From contig NZ_CP063813.1 in NCBI RefSeq assembly GCF_015277815.1, positions 2,604,001-2,668,000 of the forward strand: DNA of 64,000 bases. The letters are read 5' to 3'. A program made the position numbers and the translations under genes. The notes beneath the pieces were generated by a model. That model was not told the DNA's origin, ran no database searches, and was given only the letters and a program-made list of their open reading frames with translations. Positions 1 to 8,050 of the stretch are shown here, piece after piece. The DNA comes from Microbacterium atlanticum (GTDB lineage Bacteria > Actinomycetota > Actinomycetes > Actinomycetales > Microbacteriaceae). The stretch's first letter is position 1; each line of letters begins with the position of its first letter.

Positions 1-286
1 TCCGGCGTCCGAGCTGGGCGTGCAGGGCGCAGGACTCTCGGGAGGCCAGGCGCAGCGGGTGGCCGTCGCCCGGGCGTTCTACCGCCACCTGCGCGGCGCC
101 GCACCGGTGATCGCGCTCGACGAGCCGAGCGCGGCGCTGGATCCCGACACCGAGGAGCGGCTGTGGCGCGGCCTGCGCCGACTCGCCGACGACGGGGCGA
201 CGGTGCTGCTGGTGTCCCACCGCACGTCGGCTCGAGGGATCGCGGACGCCGTGGTGCGGCTCGAGCCGAGCGAGGTGCCCGCATGA
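1..286 (+). CDS. cydD: Thiol reductant ABC exporter subunit CydD, C-terminal part
   Basis: Only the last 94 or so codons are in the window; the reading frame is open from base 2 and the gene begins upstream. What is left is the end of an ABC ATPase: the signature LSGGQAQR at the very start, then a Walker B stretch VIALDEPSAALD and the H-loop LLVSHR. The next gene starts inside its stop codon (4-bp ATGA overlap) and encodes the CydC half-transporter, so this is most likely CydD, the partner that with CydC exports glutathione/cysteine or handles heme for assembly of cytochrome bd oxidase in the membrane. In some actinobacteria the two halves are fused; here they are separate. Confidence 0.85.
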   Translation, partial: PASELGVQGAGLSGGQAQRVAVARAFYRHLRGAAPVIALDEPSAALDPDTEERLWRGLRRLADDGATVLLVSHRTSARGIADAVVRLEPSEVPA

Positions 287-2073
287 CCACCGCCGGCGCG
301 GTGCTGCGGGGCGCGATGCCGCCGGCGCGGCGGTTCTGGTGGACCCTCGCGGCGGGCTTCGCGTCGGAGGCATCCGCCGTCGCGCTGCTCGCCGTCAGCG
401 CGTGGCTCATCGTGCGGGCGAGTGAGCAGCCGCCCGTGCTGTACCTGTCGTTCGCCGTCGTGGGTGTGCGATTCTTCGCCATCTCCCGTGCCGTGTTCCG
501 CTATCTGGAGCGACTCACCGGGCATGACGCGGCGCTGGGTCAGCTGTCGTCGACGCGCGCGGACCTGGTGCGGCGCCTCGTGCCCCTGGCCCCCGACGGG
601 CTCACCCGGACGCGGCGCGGCTCCGTCCTCGGCGCGCTCGTCGACGACGTGGACGAGCTCCAGGATCTGCCGCTGCGGGTGGTGCAGCCACTGGTGTCGT
701 CGATGCTCGTCGCGCTGGGCGCGGTCGTGCTCGTCGCCCTCGTGTGGTGGCCGGCCGCGCTGACCCTGCTGGCCTGCCTCGCGTCGGCCGGCGCCGTCGC
801 CACGCTGTGGGGCTGGGCGGCCGGTGCCCGCGCCGAGCGCACGATCGCCCCGCTGCGGGCAGACCTCGCCGACGCCATACTCGACCACCTGTCGAGCCTG
901 GACGTGCTCGCGGCGTACGGAGCGGAGCAGCGCAGCCGTGCCCGCATCGCGCGCGCCGACGCCGCGCTGCGCCGCGCGGTCGTGCGGCGCGCCGGCGCCC
1001 AGGCCGGCACGGGAGCGCTCGTGTCGCTGCTGGCCGGCGCCGCGTCGATCGCCGCCGTGCTCGTGACGGCGCCGGCGGCGGCATCCGGAGCACTCGACGG
1101 CCCGTCGCTCGCGGTGGCCGTCCTCGTCCCCCTGGCGGTCTTCGAGGTGTTCGGCGCCGTCGCGCTGGCATCGGCGGCGTGGCGCCAGGTGCGGGCGGCC
1201 GCGGGCCGCATCGCGGACGCGCTCCCGACCGCGCCGCCCGAGCTCGCCCCGGAGTCGGTCGCCCCCACCGGTCGCGCACCGGAGCTGCGAGGAGGCCTGC
1301 GCCTGCGCGGCGCGAGCGTCCGCTGGCCCGGCGCGACGCGGGCCGCCCTCGAGGACGTGGAGCTGGACATCCGGCCGGGAGAACGGATCCTCGTGCTCGG
1401 GTCGAGCGGCGCGGGCAAGAGCACGCTCGCGCACGCCCTGGTGCGGTTCCTCGAGACCGACGGCGGCTACGAGATCGGCGGGGAATCGGTGCACGACCTG
1501 TCGCCGGACGACGTTCGGCTCACCGTCGGCCTGTGCGAGCAGCATCCGATGCTCTTCGACGAGGACATCCGCCAGAATCTGCTCTTCGCCCGCGACACCG
1601 CGACCGACGCGGAGCTCGAGGCGGTGCTCGAGCGCGTGGGACTCGGACCATGGCTGCGCGAGCGGGGCGGGCTCGGCGCGCGCGTCGGCGAGCGCGGCGC
1701 GCTGGTGTCGGGCGGCCAGGCGCAGCGCATCGCGCTGGCCCGCGCCCTGCTGCGCGGTTTCCCGGTGCTGGTGCTCGACGAGCCGACGGCGGGCGTCGAC
1801 CCCGAGGCCTCCGATCGGCTGCTCGTGGACCTGCTGACGGCGGTGGGCGAGGATCAGTCCCTCGTGCTCATCTCGCACGTCGCCGTCCCCGAGGGGCTCG
1901 TGGACCGGGTGATCCGCATCGACGAAGGGCGTCTCGGCGAGCCGTCTCACATCGAGTCGATGCCTTTCGACCCAATCGACGCGTCCCGCACGCGCGGAAC
2001 ACCCCGCCTCGGTCGAAACGACGCGACGGGGCCCCCGGTCACGCGCTCGGGAGGGACTCGGCCGTCGCCGTGA
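283..2073 (+). CDS. cydC: Thiol reductant ABC exporter subunit CydC
   Basis: A 596-residue ABC half-transporter: an N-terminal membrane domain (hydrophobic segments around residues 20-45, 52-70, 135-180 and 245-300) followed by a nucleotide-binding domain with Walker A GSSGAGKS at 373-380, signature VSGGQAQR, Walker B LVLDEPTAG and H-loop ISH. The ATG start lies in the ATGA overlap with cydD, which argues for translational coupling and a CydDC heterodimer serving cytochrome bd biogenesis. The C-terminus has a hydrophilic tail of roughly 45 residues after the ATPase core. The last 35 bases overlap the end of the convergent gene on the other strand, so the two stop regions are antisense to each other. 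Confidence 0.9.
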   Translation: MTTAGAVLRGAMPPARRFWWTLAAGFASEASAVALLAVSAWLIVRASEQPPVLYLSFAVVGVRFFAISRAVFRYLERLTGHDAALGQLSSTRADLVRRLVPLAPDGLTRTRRGSVLGALVDDVDELQDLPLRVVQPLVSSMLVALGAVVLVALVWWPAALTLLACLASAGAVATLWGWAAGARAERTIAPLRADLADAILDHLSSLDVLAAYGAEQRSRARIARADAALRRAVVRRAGAQAGTGALVSLLAGAASIAAVLVTAPAAASGALDGPSLAVAVLVPLAVFEVFGAVALASAAWRQVRAAAGRIADALPTAPPELAPESVAPTGRAPELRGGLRLRGASVRWPGATRAALEDVELDIRPGERILVLGSSGAGKSTLAHALVRFLETDGGYEIGGESVHDLSPDDVRLTVGLCEQHPMLFDEDIRQNLLFARDTATDAELEAVLERVGLGPWLRERGGLGARVGERGALVSGGQAQRIALARALLRGFPVLVLDEPTAGVDPEASDRLLVDLLTAVGEDQSLVLISHVAVPEGLVDRVIRIDEGRLGEPSHIESMPFDPIDASRTRGTPRLGRNDATGPPVTRSGGTRPSP

Positions 2074-3574
2074 TGCGCCGCGCCATCCCGGCGAAGATGA
2101 AGCCGTGGAACGGCAGGACCGCCAGCCAGTAGAGGCGTCCCGCGAGCCCGCGCGGGAAGAACACCGCGCGCTGGTCGTACCGCGACCCACCCTCGTCGGC
2201 CGACGCGCGCAGCTCGAGCCAGGCCAGGCCCGGGACCTTCATCTCGGCCCGGAGGCGCAGCATCCGTCCCGGCTCCAGCGCCTCGACACGCCAGAAGTCC
2301 AGCGCATCGCCCACGGCCAGGCGGTCCCGGCTGCGACGACCCCGGGCCAGCCCGATCCCGCCGACGAGGCGATCCATCCAGCCGCGGATCGCCCACAGCA
2401 CCGGTGAGGAGTACCAGCCGTTCTCGCCGCCGATCCCGACGATCACGCGCCACAGCGCGTCTGGCGACGCCGAGGTGTGCGTGGAGCGCACGTCGGTGAA
2501 GACGACGCGGCCCGCCCAGTCCGGGTCGTTGGGCAGCGGGTCGCTCGGCGCGCCCATCACCTCGGAGTCCTGCCAGCTCGTCTCGATGGCGTCGGCCTCC
2601 ACGCGGCGCAGCGCCAGCCGCACCGCGGTGCGGTACGGCATGAGTCCGTCTGCCGGCGGCGGGATGAGCGCATCGACGTCGTGGTCCTTCATGATGCACT
2701 CGTTCTGCAGAGACTCCACGAGCGGCCGCGCGATGGAGCGCGGGATCGGGGTGACGAGGTTGACCCAGTGCGACGCGAGGCGCGGGGTCAGCACCGGGAG
2801 GGCGGCGATCGGGCGCTGCCGCAGGCCCGCCTCGACGGCGTAGCCGTTCATCATCTGGCCGTAGCGCAGCACGTCGGGGCCGCCGATGTCGACGGCCCGG
2901 TTCACGTCCGCGGGCACGCGCGCCGCCCCGAGAAGATAGTGCAGCACGTCCCGCACGGCGATCGGCTGGATGCGGTTGCGCACCCACTTCGGCGCGGGCA
3001 TGTACGGCAGCACCTCGGTGAGGTGGCGCACCATCTCGAACGAGGCCGAGCCCGACCCGATGACGACGCCCGCCTGCAGCACCAGCGTGGGCACACCGCT
3101 GTCGAGGAACATCCGGCCGACCTCGACACGCGATCGCAGGTGCGGCGAGAGGGGGACGCCCTCGGGATGCAGTCCCCCGAGGTACACGATCCGTCCGACG
3201 TGCGCCTTCGCCGCCGCCCGCGCGACCGTCTCCGCGGCGCGGCGGTCGGCGTCGCGGAAGTCCTTTCCGCCCGACATCGAGTGGACGAGGTAGTAGAGCA
3301 CGTCGACGTCTCGCACGGCGTCGGCGACGGATGCCTCGTCCGTGGCGTCGCCGCGGACCACCTCGACGCGATCGCCCCACGGGAAGGCGGCAGCCCGCAC
3401 CGGGTCGCGCACCAGCACGCGTACGTCGTAGCCCGCGGCGAGCAGTCGCGGCACGAGGCGGCCGCCGATGTAGCCTGTCGCGCCCAGCACGAGGGCGCGG
3501 GGCGGCGAGCCGTCGGCGCGCGCGGCGGCCGCGAGCGCCGGCTCACGGCCGGTGGGCGCCGAGACATCCTCCAC
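2039..3574 (-). CDS. Atypical SDR (NAD(P)H-binding) protein with C-terminal DUF2867 domain
   Basis: 511 residues. The N-terminal half is an atypical short-chain dehydrogenase/reductase fold: nucleotide motif GATGYIGG near residue 31, VRGDATD, and VDVLYYLVHSM, with no classical YxxxK pair evident. From about residue 360 the sequence matches the DUF2867 type (TSASPDALWRVIVGIGGENGW and a hydrophobic end GLAGRLYWLAVLPFHGFIFAGM), a known pairing in actinobacteria. The substrate is unknown. The GTG start is supported by a TAGCCT -10 box (3581-3586) 6 nt upstream, suggesting a leaderless mRNA. The gene converges on cydC with a 35-bp overlap. Confidence 0.85.
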   Translation of the reverse strand: MEDVSAPTGREPALAAAARADGSPPRALVLGATGYIGGRLVPRLLAAGYDVRVLVRDPVRAAAFPWGDRVEVVRGDATDEASVADAVRDVDVLYYLVHSMSGGKDFRDADRRAAETVARAAAKAHVGRIVYLGGLHPEGVPLSPHLRSRVEVGRMFLDSGVPTLVLQAGVVIGSGSASFEMVRHLTEVLPYMPAPKWVRNRIQPIAVRDVLHYLLGAARVPADVNRAVDIGGPDVLRYGQMMNGYAVEAGLRQRPIAALPVLTPRLASHWVNLVTPIPRSIARPLVESLQNECIMKDHDVDALIPPPADGLMPYRTAVRLALRRVEADAIETSWQDSEVMGAPSDPLPNDPDWAGRVVFTDVRSTHTSASPDALWRVIVGIGGENGWYSSPVLWAIRGWMDRLVGGIGLARGRRSRDRLAVGDALDFWRVEALEPGRMLRLRAEMKVPGLAWLELRASADEGGSRYDQRAVFFPRGLAGRLYWLAVLPFHGFIFAGMARRITATAESLPSA

Positions 3575-3639
3575 ACCGGCAGGCTACGCTCCCCTGCCGG
3601 CCGCTCGCGCGTCTTGACGGCGGGCCCTCGGCGGCGTAG

Positions 3640-4251
3640 TCAGAGCCGCTTGGCGAAGACGCGGACGCCCTCAGGGGACGGGAGCGCGTCGAACCCGACA
3701 CGCGGGTAGAACGCGACCGCGCCGACGTTGTCGGCGGACGCGACGAGGTGCAGCCCCGGGACGCCTGCCTCGCGCAGCGCCCGCTCGAGGGTCTCGATGA
3801 GCTGTCGGCCGAGCCCCTGACCCTGGGCTTCGGGGAGCAGGTCGATGTGCAGGTGCGCGGGGTGCTCGTCGCCGAACGGCTGGCTCCCGCCGCGGCGGGC
3901 GTACGCGTAGCGCACGATCCCGTCCTGGCGTGAGACGCTGACCGGTTGCGGATCCCCCTCCGGTCGCGGCCAGCGCGCAGCGTGCCGGGGCCACCAGTCC
4001 GTGGCGAACCACTGCTCGAACGCGGCGGAATCCGGCGCCCCCACGACGTAGCCGACGACGCGGCCGTCGTCCGCCTCGACCACGAACGCGAACTCCGGAT
4101 GACGGGCGACGTACGGCAGCACGAAGATCTCGGCCCACAGATCGTCGTCCTCGAGGAGACCGGTCGCGTCGCCGCCGGCATCCGCCGTCTTCAGACACAC
4201 CTCGGCCAGCGCGGGTTCGTCGCCGGCGCGGAAGGGACGGATGCGGCTCAT
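3640..4251 (-). CDS. GNAT family N-acetyltransferase
   Basis: 203 residues with the GNAT acetyl-CoA-binding motif A (LHIDLLPEAQGQGLGRQLIETL, the QGQGLG loop near residue 150) and the later HLVASADNVGAVAFYPRVGF motif B. Family members acetylate amines of small molecules or proteins in the cytoplasm; the substrate cannot be told. The long segment before motif A, with FATDWWPRHAARWP, resembles acetyltransferases found next to glycosidases in actinobacteria, but no glycosidase is here. A TAGACT -10 box lies 6 nt upstream of the ATG, and its last three bases are the modC stop codon, so the gene probably has its own leaderless promoter at the modC 3' end. Confidence 0.85.
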   Translation of the reverse strand: MSRIRPFRAGDEPALAEVCLKTADAGGDATGLLEDDDLWAEIFVLPYVARHPEFAFVVEADDGRVVGYVVGAPDSAAFEQWFATDWWPRHAARWPRPEGDPQPVSVSRQDGIVRYAYARRGGSQPFGDEHPAHLHIDLLPEAQGQGLGRQLIETLERALREAGVPGLHLVASADNVGAVAFYPRVGFDALPSPEGVRVFAKRL

Positions 4252-4260
4252 CGGCCGAGT

Positions 4261-5340
4261 CTAGGAGACCCGGCCGGCCACAAGGTCGACGAAGCGGACG
4301 TCGTCGGGGTGCACGCGCAGCGTCACCGTGTCGCCGACGCCGAGCCCCGTGGCGTGCTCGGCGACGACGTCCACCGCGACATCGGGCTCGGCGGTGCGCA
4401 CCCGCACACCGGCGGGCGTCTGCTCGAGCCGGACGACGCGCGCCGCCCACTCCCCCGGTCTCGCGGGCGGCCCCGCCACGATGCGCACGCCGCCCGGCCG
4501 GAACACCGCCGCCGTCGCCGTCGATGCGCCAGACGCGCCGGGCCGCGGCAGCGTGAGGCCGGCGGCGCGCCAGGTGGCGGCATCCGTCGTCCCCACCACG
4601 CGGTTCCAGCCGCCCACCGCCGCCACGAACCGGGTCGCCGGATCCGCAAGCACCTCGCGCACCGGCCCGGCCTGCGTCACGCGCCCTCCTTCGAGCACGA
4701 CCAAGCCCCCGGCGAGCGCGACGGCGTCCACCGCGTCGTGCGTCGCGACCACGGCGGTGGTGCGCGTGCGGGCGAGCTCGTGATGCAGGAGCGCCCGCAC
4801 ATCGCCGGCGGTCTCGGTGTCGAGCGAGGTCAGCGGCTCGTCGAGCAGGAGCGCCGCCGGCGCAGTGGCGAGGGCGCGGGCCAGCGCCACCCGCTGCTGC
4901 TGACCTCCGGAGAGCTGTGCGGGACGCCGGTCGCCGACGCCGTCCAGCCCGACGCGCCGCAGCCAGTCCGCCGCGGTGCGCGACGCGGCGTCCTTGCCCG
5001 CGCCGTGGACGCGGAGCCCGAACGCGATGTTGTCGCGCGCGCTCAGGTGAGGGAACAGGCGCGGGTCCTGGCCGAGCAGCACCACGCCCCGCCCGGCCGG
5101 CGGCGTGCGGCGACCGGGCCCGTCGTCCAGCGTGCGTGGCCCGAGCGACACGTGTCCTTCGTCGAAGGGGGCCAGCCCTGCCACGACACGCAGGAGCGTG
5201 GACTTGCCGGCGCCGCTGGGGCCCATGAGCGCCACCACGCCTCCCGCCGGGACCTGCAGCGCCGCGTCCAGGACGAAAGCACCGCGCCGCACCGCCACAC
5301 GCGCCGACAGGCCGGCCGCTGCGTCCGAGGACCTGCTCAC
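4261..5340 (-). CDS. modC: Molybdate ABC transporter ATP-binding protein ModC
   Basis: 359 residues from a GTG that overlaps the modB stop by 4 bases (GTGA); the open frame continues far upstream, but that part is a shadow of modB. Walker A GPSGAGKST is at residues 40-48, then LSGGQQQRVALARAL, Walker B ALLLDEPLTSLD and a C-terminal TOBE-like region (residues ~290-359) with TVTLRVHPDDVRFVDL. It powers the ModAB molybdate importer at the inner face of the membrane. The C-terminal domain probably senses oxyanion. It is the last gene of the regulator-modA-modB-modC operon. Confidence 0.9.
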   Translation of the reverse strand: MSRSSDAAAGLSARVAVRRGAFVLDAALQVPAGGVVALMGPSGAGKSTLLRVVAGLAPFDEGHVSLGPRTLDDGPGRRTPPAGRGVVLLGQDPRLFPHLSARDNIAFGLRVHGAGKDAASRTAADWLRRVGLDGVGDRRPAQLSGGQQQRVALARALATAPAALLLDEPLTSLDTETAGDVRALLHHELARTRTTAVVATHDAVDAVALAGGLVVLEGGRVTQAGPVREVLADPATRFVAAVGGWNRVVGTTDAATWRAAGLTLPRPGASGASTATAAVFRPGGVRIVAGPPARPGEWAARVVRLEQTPAGVRVRTAEPDVAVDVVAEHATGLGVGDTVTLRVHPDDVRFVDLVAGRVS

Positions 5341-6167
5341 CGCGGCGCCTCCGCCCGCCACGCCCGCACGAGCAGCAGCACGCCGATCGCGGTCACCAGC
5401 AGCAGGAGCGAGAGGGCCACCGCCGTGCCTTGGGAGACGCCGGCGCCGTTGAACGCCGTGTAGATCGCCAGCGGCATCGTCTGCGTGACCCCCGGGGCAT
5501 TGCCCGCGAACAGCGCCGTCGCGCCGAACTCCCCGATCGCGCGGGCGAAGCACAGCACGATGCCTGCGACGAGACCGGGGGCCGCGAGGGGAAGCGTGAT
5601 GCGCGCGAGGATGGTCCAGCGTCCGGCCCCGAGCCCAGCGGCAGCCTCCTCGAAACCTGTCCCCGTCGCCCGCAGCGACCCCTCCAGCGCGAGCACCAGG
5701 AAAGGCAGGGCGACGAAGGTCTGCGCGAGCACGACGGCGGTCGTGGTGAACGGGATCCCGATGCCCCACTCCGCCAGCAGCCCGCCCAGCCAGCTGGTCC
5801 GCCCGAAGAGGAACAGCATCGCCACGCCCCCGACCATCGGAGGCAGCACCAGGGGAATGGTCACGAGGGCCCGGAGCACCGCCGCGGTGCGCACCGTGCT
5901 GCGGGCGATGAGCAGTGCGAGCGGCACGCCGAGCACCACGCACGCGGCGGTCGCGACGGCTCCGGTCCCCAGCGACAGGCCCAGCGCCGAGAGCGCCTGG
6001 GGCGACGTGACGTCGCTCCACAGCGTCGACCATTCCACCCGGAGCACGAGGGCGCCGAGCGGCAGCACCAGCAGCGCGAGCCCCACGGCCGCCGGCACCG
6101 CGAGCACGCGGGGGACGAAGCCGACGCGCTGGGTGTCCACGCGGCCCGCGGGCCGTTCGACGGTCAC
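5337..6167 (-). CDS. modB: Molybdate ABC transporter permease ModB
   Basis: 276 residues, hydrophobic throughout, with the binding-protein-dependent permease coupling loop EEAAAGLGAGRWTILARITLPLAAPGL (the EAA motif) near residues 170-200 and the following GIVLCFARAIGEFGATALFAGN, characteristic of ModB/CysT-type permeases. It forms the membrane channel for molybdate, pairing with ModC and receiving substrate from ModA. GTG start in a 4-base overlap with the modA stop; its own stop overlaps the modC start in the same way, so modABC is tightly coupled in translation. Confidence 0.92.
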   Translation of the reverse strand: MTVERPAGRVDTQRVGFVPRVLAVPAAVGLALLVLPLGALVLRVEWSTLWSDVTSPQALSALGLSLGTGAVATAACVVLGVPLALLIARSTVRTAAVLRALVTIPLVLPPMVGGVAMLFLFGRTSWLGGLLAEWGIGIPFTTTAVVLAQTFVALPFLVLALEGSLRATGTGFEEAAAGLGAGRWTILARITLPLAAPGLVAGIVLCFARAIGEFGATALFAGNAPGVTQTMPLAIYTAFNGAGVSQGTAVALSLLLLVTAIGVLLLVRAWRAEAPR

Positions 6168-6961
6168 GGCGCCCCGAAGCCGAGCGCGACGAGCACCGAC
6201 CGTCCCTCCGGGCCGCGCACGAGGCCGACGAAGGCCTCCGCCGCCGGCATGTTGCCGGACTCGGCGAGCGCCGCGATCGGGTAGCGGTTCACCACCCGGT
6301 CGGCTCCGGTCACCGGTATCGCCTCGACGGCCGCCGTCGTGGCGGCATCCGTCACGTACACGAGGCCGGCGTCCGCCTCACCGGCCCCCACCTTCGCGAG
6401 CACGGCGGCGACGTTCTGCTCGTAGCTGTCGACGCTCGCCGTGACTCCCGCGCCGGCGAGCAGGGTGGCAGACGCCGCGCCGCACGGCACCTCGGGTGCG
6501 CAGAGCACCACGGTCACGTCGGGTTCGGCGAGATCGTCGAGGCTCTCCACGCCCGCACCGCCTCGCGCCGGGACCACCAGGACCAGGGTGTTCGTCGCGA
6601 AGACCACGGGGGCGTCGGCGAGACCCTCGTCGACGACCCTGCGCATGGTGCCCTCATCGGCCGCGGCGAAGACGTCGACGGGCGCGCCCTCGATGATCTG
6701 GGTCGCCAGCGTGGAGGAGCCGTCGTAGGTGATCGGGCGGACGTCGACGGACGGATGCCGCTCCTCGAAGACCGTCGCCAGCTCGTCGAACGCCGCGCTG
6801 AGCGAGGCCGCGGCGAAGACGGTGAGGCTTCCGGACAGCCTCGACCCGGGATCGGCGCCGCCGCCACGCGGGTCGCCCGCTACCGCGGGCGCGCAGCCGG
6901 CGAGGCCGAGCGCGAGGGCTGCGACGCCGGCGGTCACGCCGAGGAGGATCGGACGGCGCAC
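6164..6961 (-). CDS. modA: Molybdate ABC transporter substrate-binding lipoprotein ModA
   Basis: 265 residues. Lipoprotein signal peptide with lipobox LGLAGC, predicted lipidated Cys23. The mature part starts with the ModA-type sequence SGSLTVFAAASLSAAFDELATVFEERHP, then FAAADEGTMRRV and VLVVPARGG, and contains APEVPCGAAS typical of ModA. It captures molybdate outside the membrane for ModB. GTG start one base after the stop of the upstream Mop-domain regulator gene, so regulator and transporter are almost certainly cotranscribed. Confidence 0.92.
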   Translation of the reverse strand: MRRPILLGVTAGVAALALGLAGCAPAVAGDPRGGGADPGSRLSGSLTVFAAASLSAAFDELATVFEERHPSVDVRPITYDGSSTLATQIIEGAPVDVFAAADEGTMRRVVDEGLADAPVVFATNTLVLVVPARGGAGVESLDDLAEPDVTVVLCAPEVPCGAASATLLAGAGVTASVDSYEQNVAAVLAKVGAGEADAGLVYVTDAATTAAVEAIPVTGADRVVNRYPIAALAESGNMPAAEAFVGLVRGPEGRSVLVALGFGAP

Positions 6962-6962
6962 G

Positions 6963-7355
6963 TCAGGCTTTCGGCGTCTCGACGATCACCGTGGTCGCCT
7001 TCACGACCGCGACCGCAAGGGATCCCGGCTCGAGGCCGAGCTCGCGGACCGCTTCGGACGACATGAGGGAGACGACGCGGTGCGGACCGGACTGGATGTC
7101 GACCTGGGCCATGACCCCGTCGATCTGGACGCGCGTGACGAGCCCGGTGAAGCGGTTGCGGGCGCTGGAGAGCACGTCGGCGGGATCGTGCGGGGATTCG
7201 GCGAGTGCGACGGCATGCGCCGCGAGGGCGTCGCCGGGGATGGCGAGGGGAGATGCGCCGGTCGTCGGCAGGACTCCGGCATCCACCCATCGCCGGACGG
7301 TGTCGTCGCTCACGCCGAGCAGACGCGCGGCTTCGGCGATCCTGAACGCGCTCAC
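6963..7355 (-). CDS. HTH-Mop (molybdate-binding) transcriptional regulator of the mod operon
   Basis: 130 residues from the GTG at 7355. An N-terminal MerR/excisionase-like helix-turn-helix (FRIAEAARLLGVSDDTVRRWVDAG) is joined to a C-terminal TOBE/Mop molybdate-binding domain starting SARNRFTGLVTRV and ending AVVKATTVIVE. This is a compact ModE-like layout known in high-GC bacteria. An upstream GTG at 7370 is also possible, but a TACCGT -10 box (7362-7367) exactly 6 nt before the 7355 GTG favours a leaderless start there. A perfect palindrome CGGAATATTCCG (7379-7390) sits in the -35 region. I infer that the protein binds there and adjusts modABC to molybdate supply. Confidence 0.83.
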   Translation of the reverse strand: MSAFRIAEAARLLGVSDDTVRRWVDAGVLPTTGASPLAIPGDALAAHAVALAESPHDPADVLSSARNRFTGLVTRVQIDGVMAQVDIQSGPHRVVSLMSSEAVRELGLEPGSLAVAVVKATTVIVETPKA

Positions 7356-7378
7356 CCATTCACGGTACACCGCACGCG

Positions 7379-7390
7379 CGGAATATTCCG
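7379..7390. promoter_or_regulatory. Perfect 12-bp palindrome upstream of the mod regulator
   Basis: CGGAATATTCCG is a perfect inverted repeat, AT-rich in a GC-rich setting, centred about 30 bp before the GTG at 7355 and ending 11 bp upstream of the inferred TACCGT -10 box. The position fits an operator for negative autoregulation by the HTH-Mop protein. Binding itself is inferred. Confidence 0.45.
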
Positions 7391-7532
7391 GCCATCGATC
7401 TCCGCAGATGCGGGAGAAACCCGGGAAGCACGGTGCACCGTCACCGAGGGAGGAGGCGGCCGACGGTTGTCAACCGGGGTCCCCCCGCTCGCCCGCAGGC
7501 GTACCGTGCTGCCACGACGGAAGGAGCGGGCG

Positions 7533-7694
7533 ATGGACCCGGACACTCACGCGGCGAAGGCAGACGACGAAGGCACCCCGAAGCCCGGCGGACTCGGACA
7601 GGACGGGACGATCCCCGCTGAACCCGACGGCGTCGCCGCCGGCCACACCGGCGAGCCGTCGACGTTCGAGCCGGAAGAGGACGAGCAGGCGTGA
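7533..7694 (+). CDS. Small acidic hypothetical protein (53 aa)
   Basis: An ATG at 7533 follows a good ribosome binding site, AAGGAG at 7521-7526. The 53-residue product is hydrophilic, acidic and rich in Pro, Gly, Glu and Asp, ending EPEEDEQA, with no membrane segment, Cys pair or recognisable fold; it is probably disordered. I do not recognise a family. The RBS and the acidic composition, unlike the Arg-rich products typical of spurious frames in this DNA, support it being real. Upstream it faces the mod operon; downstream lies another small unknown gene and the SQR gene. Confidence 0.6.
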   Translation: MDPDTHAAKADDEGTPKPGGLGQDGTIPAEPDGVAAGHTGEPSTFEPEEDEQA

Positions 7695-7786
7695 CGCGGC
7701 TCGGCGCACGCCCGGCATCATGAGGGCCGAGCACCGCCAGCACAAGCCCCCTCTCGCGATCCGGCGCCGGGCCTAGCCTCGACGCC

Positions 7787-8035
7787 ATGGACATCACAGA
7801 GGTGGCATGGAACGAGCCCGCGAGGGCGAAGATCCTCCAGGACGCCGACCGGGTGCTGCGCGAAGCGGTGCTCGAGGTCGCCCGCAGCGACGGCGACGTC
7901 TCGTCCGATGCGGCGTTCGCGCGCGTGAACGCCCTGCTCAAGGACCGCTTCATCGACTACGAACCGGGGCCCGACCTGCGCACCTACGCCGACGCGATCG
8001 CGAACGGCGAGTTCCGCACCGGCGAACCCGGCTGA
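7787..8035 (+). CDS. Hypothetical protein (82 aa) upstream of sqr
   Basis: 82 residues, soluble, mixed charge, predicted mostly helical at the N-terminus (WNEPARAKILQDADRVLREAVLEVAR) with a C-terminal FIDYEPGPDLRTYADAIANGEF. No known motif. A TAGCCT -10 box at 7774-7779 lies 7 nt before the ATG and no Shine-Dalgarno is present, which fits a leaderless transcript. The stop is 15 bases before the sqr start, so the two are probably one operon; a role linked to sulfide oxidation is only a guess from position. Confidence 0.65.
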   Translation: MDITEVAWNEPARAKILQDADRVLREAVLEVARSDGDVSSDAAFARVNALLKDRFIDYEPGPDLRTYADAIANGEFRTGEPG

Positions 8036-8050
8036 CACGAGGAGCCCAGC

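Noticed and set aside
79..2190. 703-codon open frame antisense to cydC
   Set aside because: Arg/Gly/Pro-rich product without domains, fully overlapping cydC; long antisense frames are expected at this GC content.
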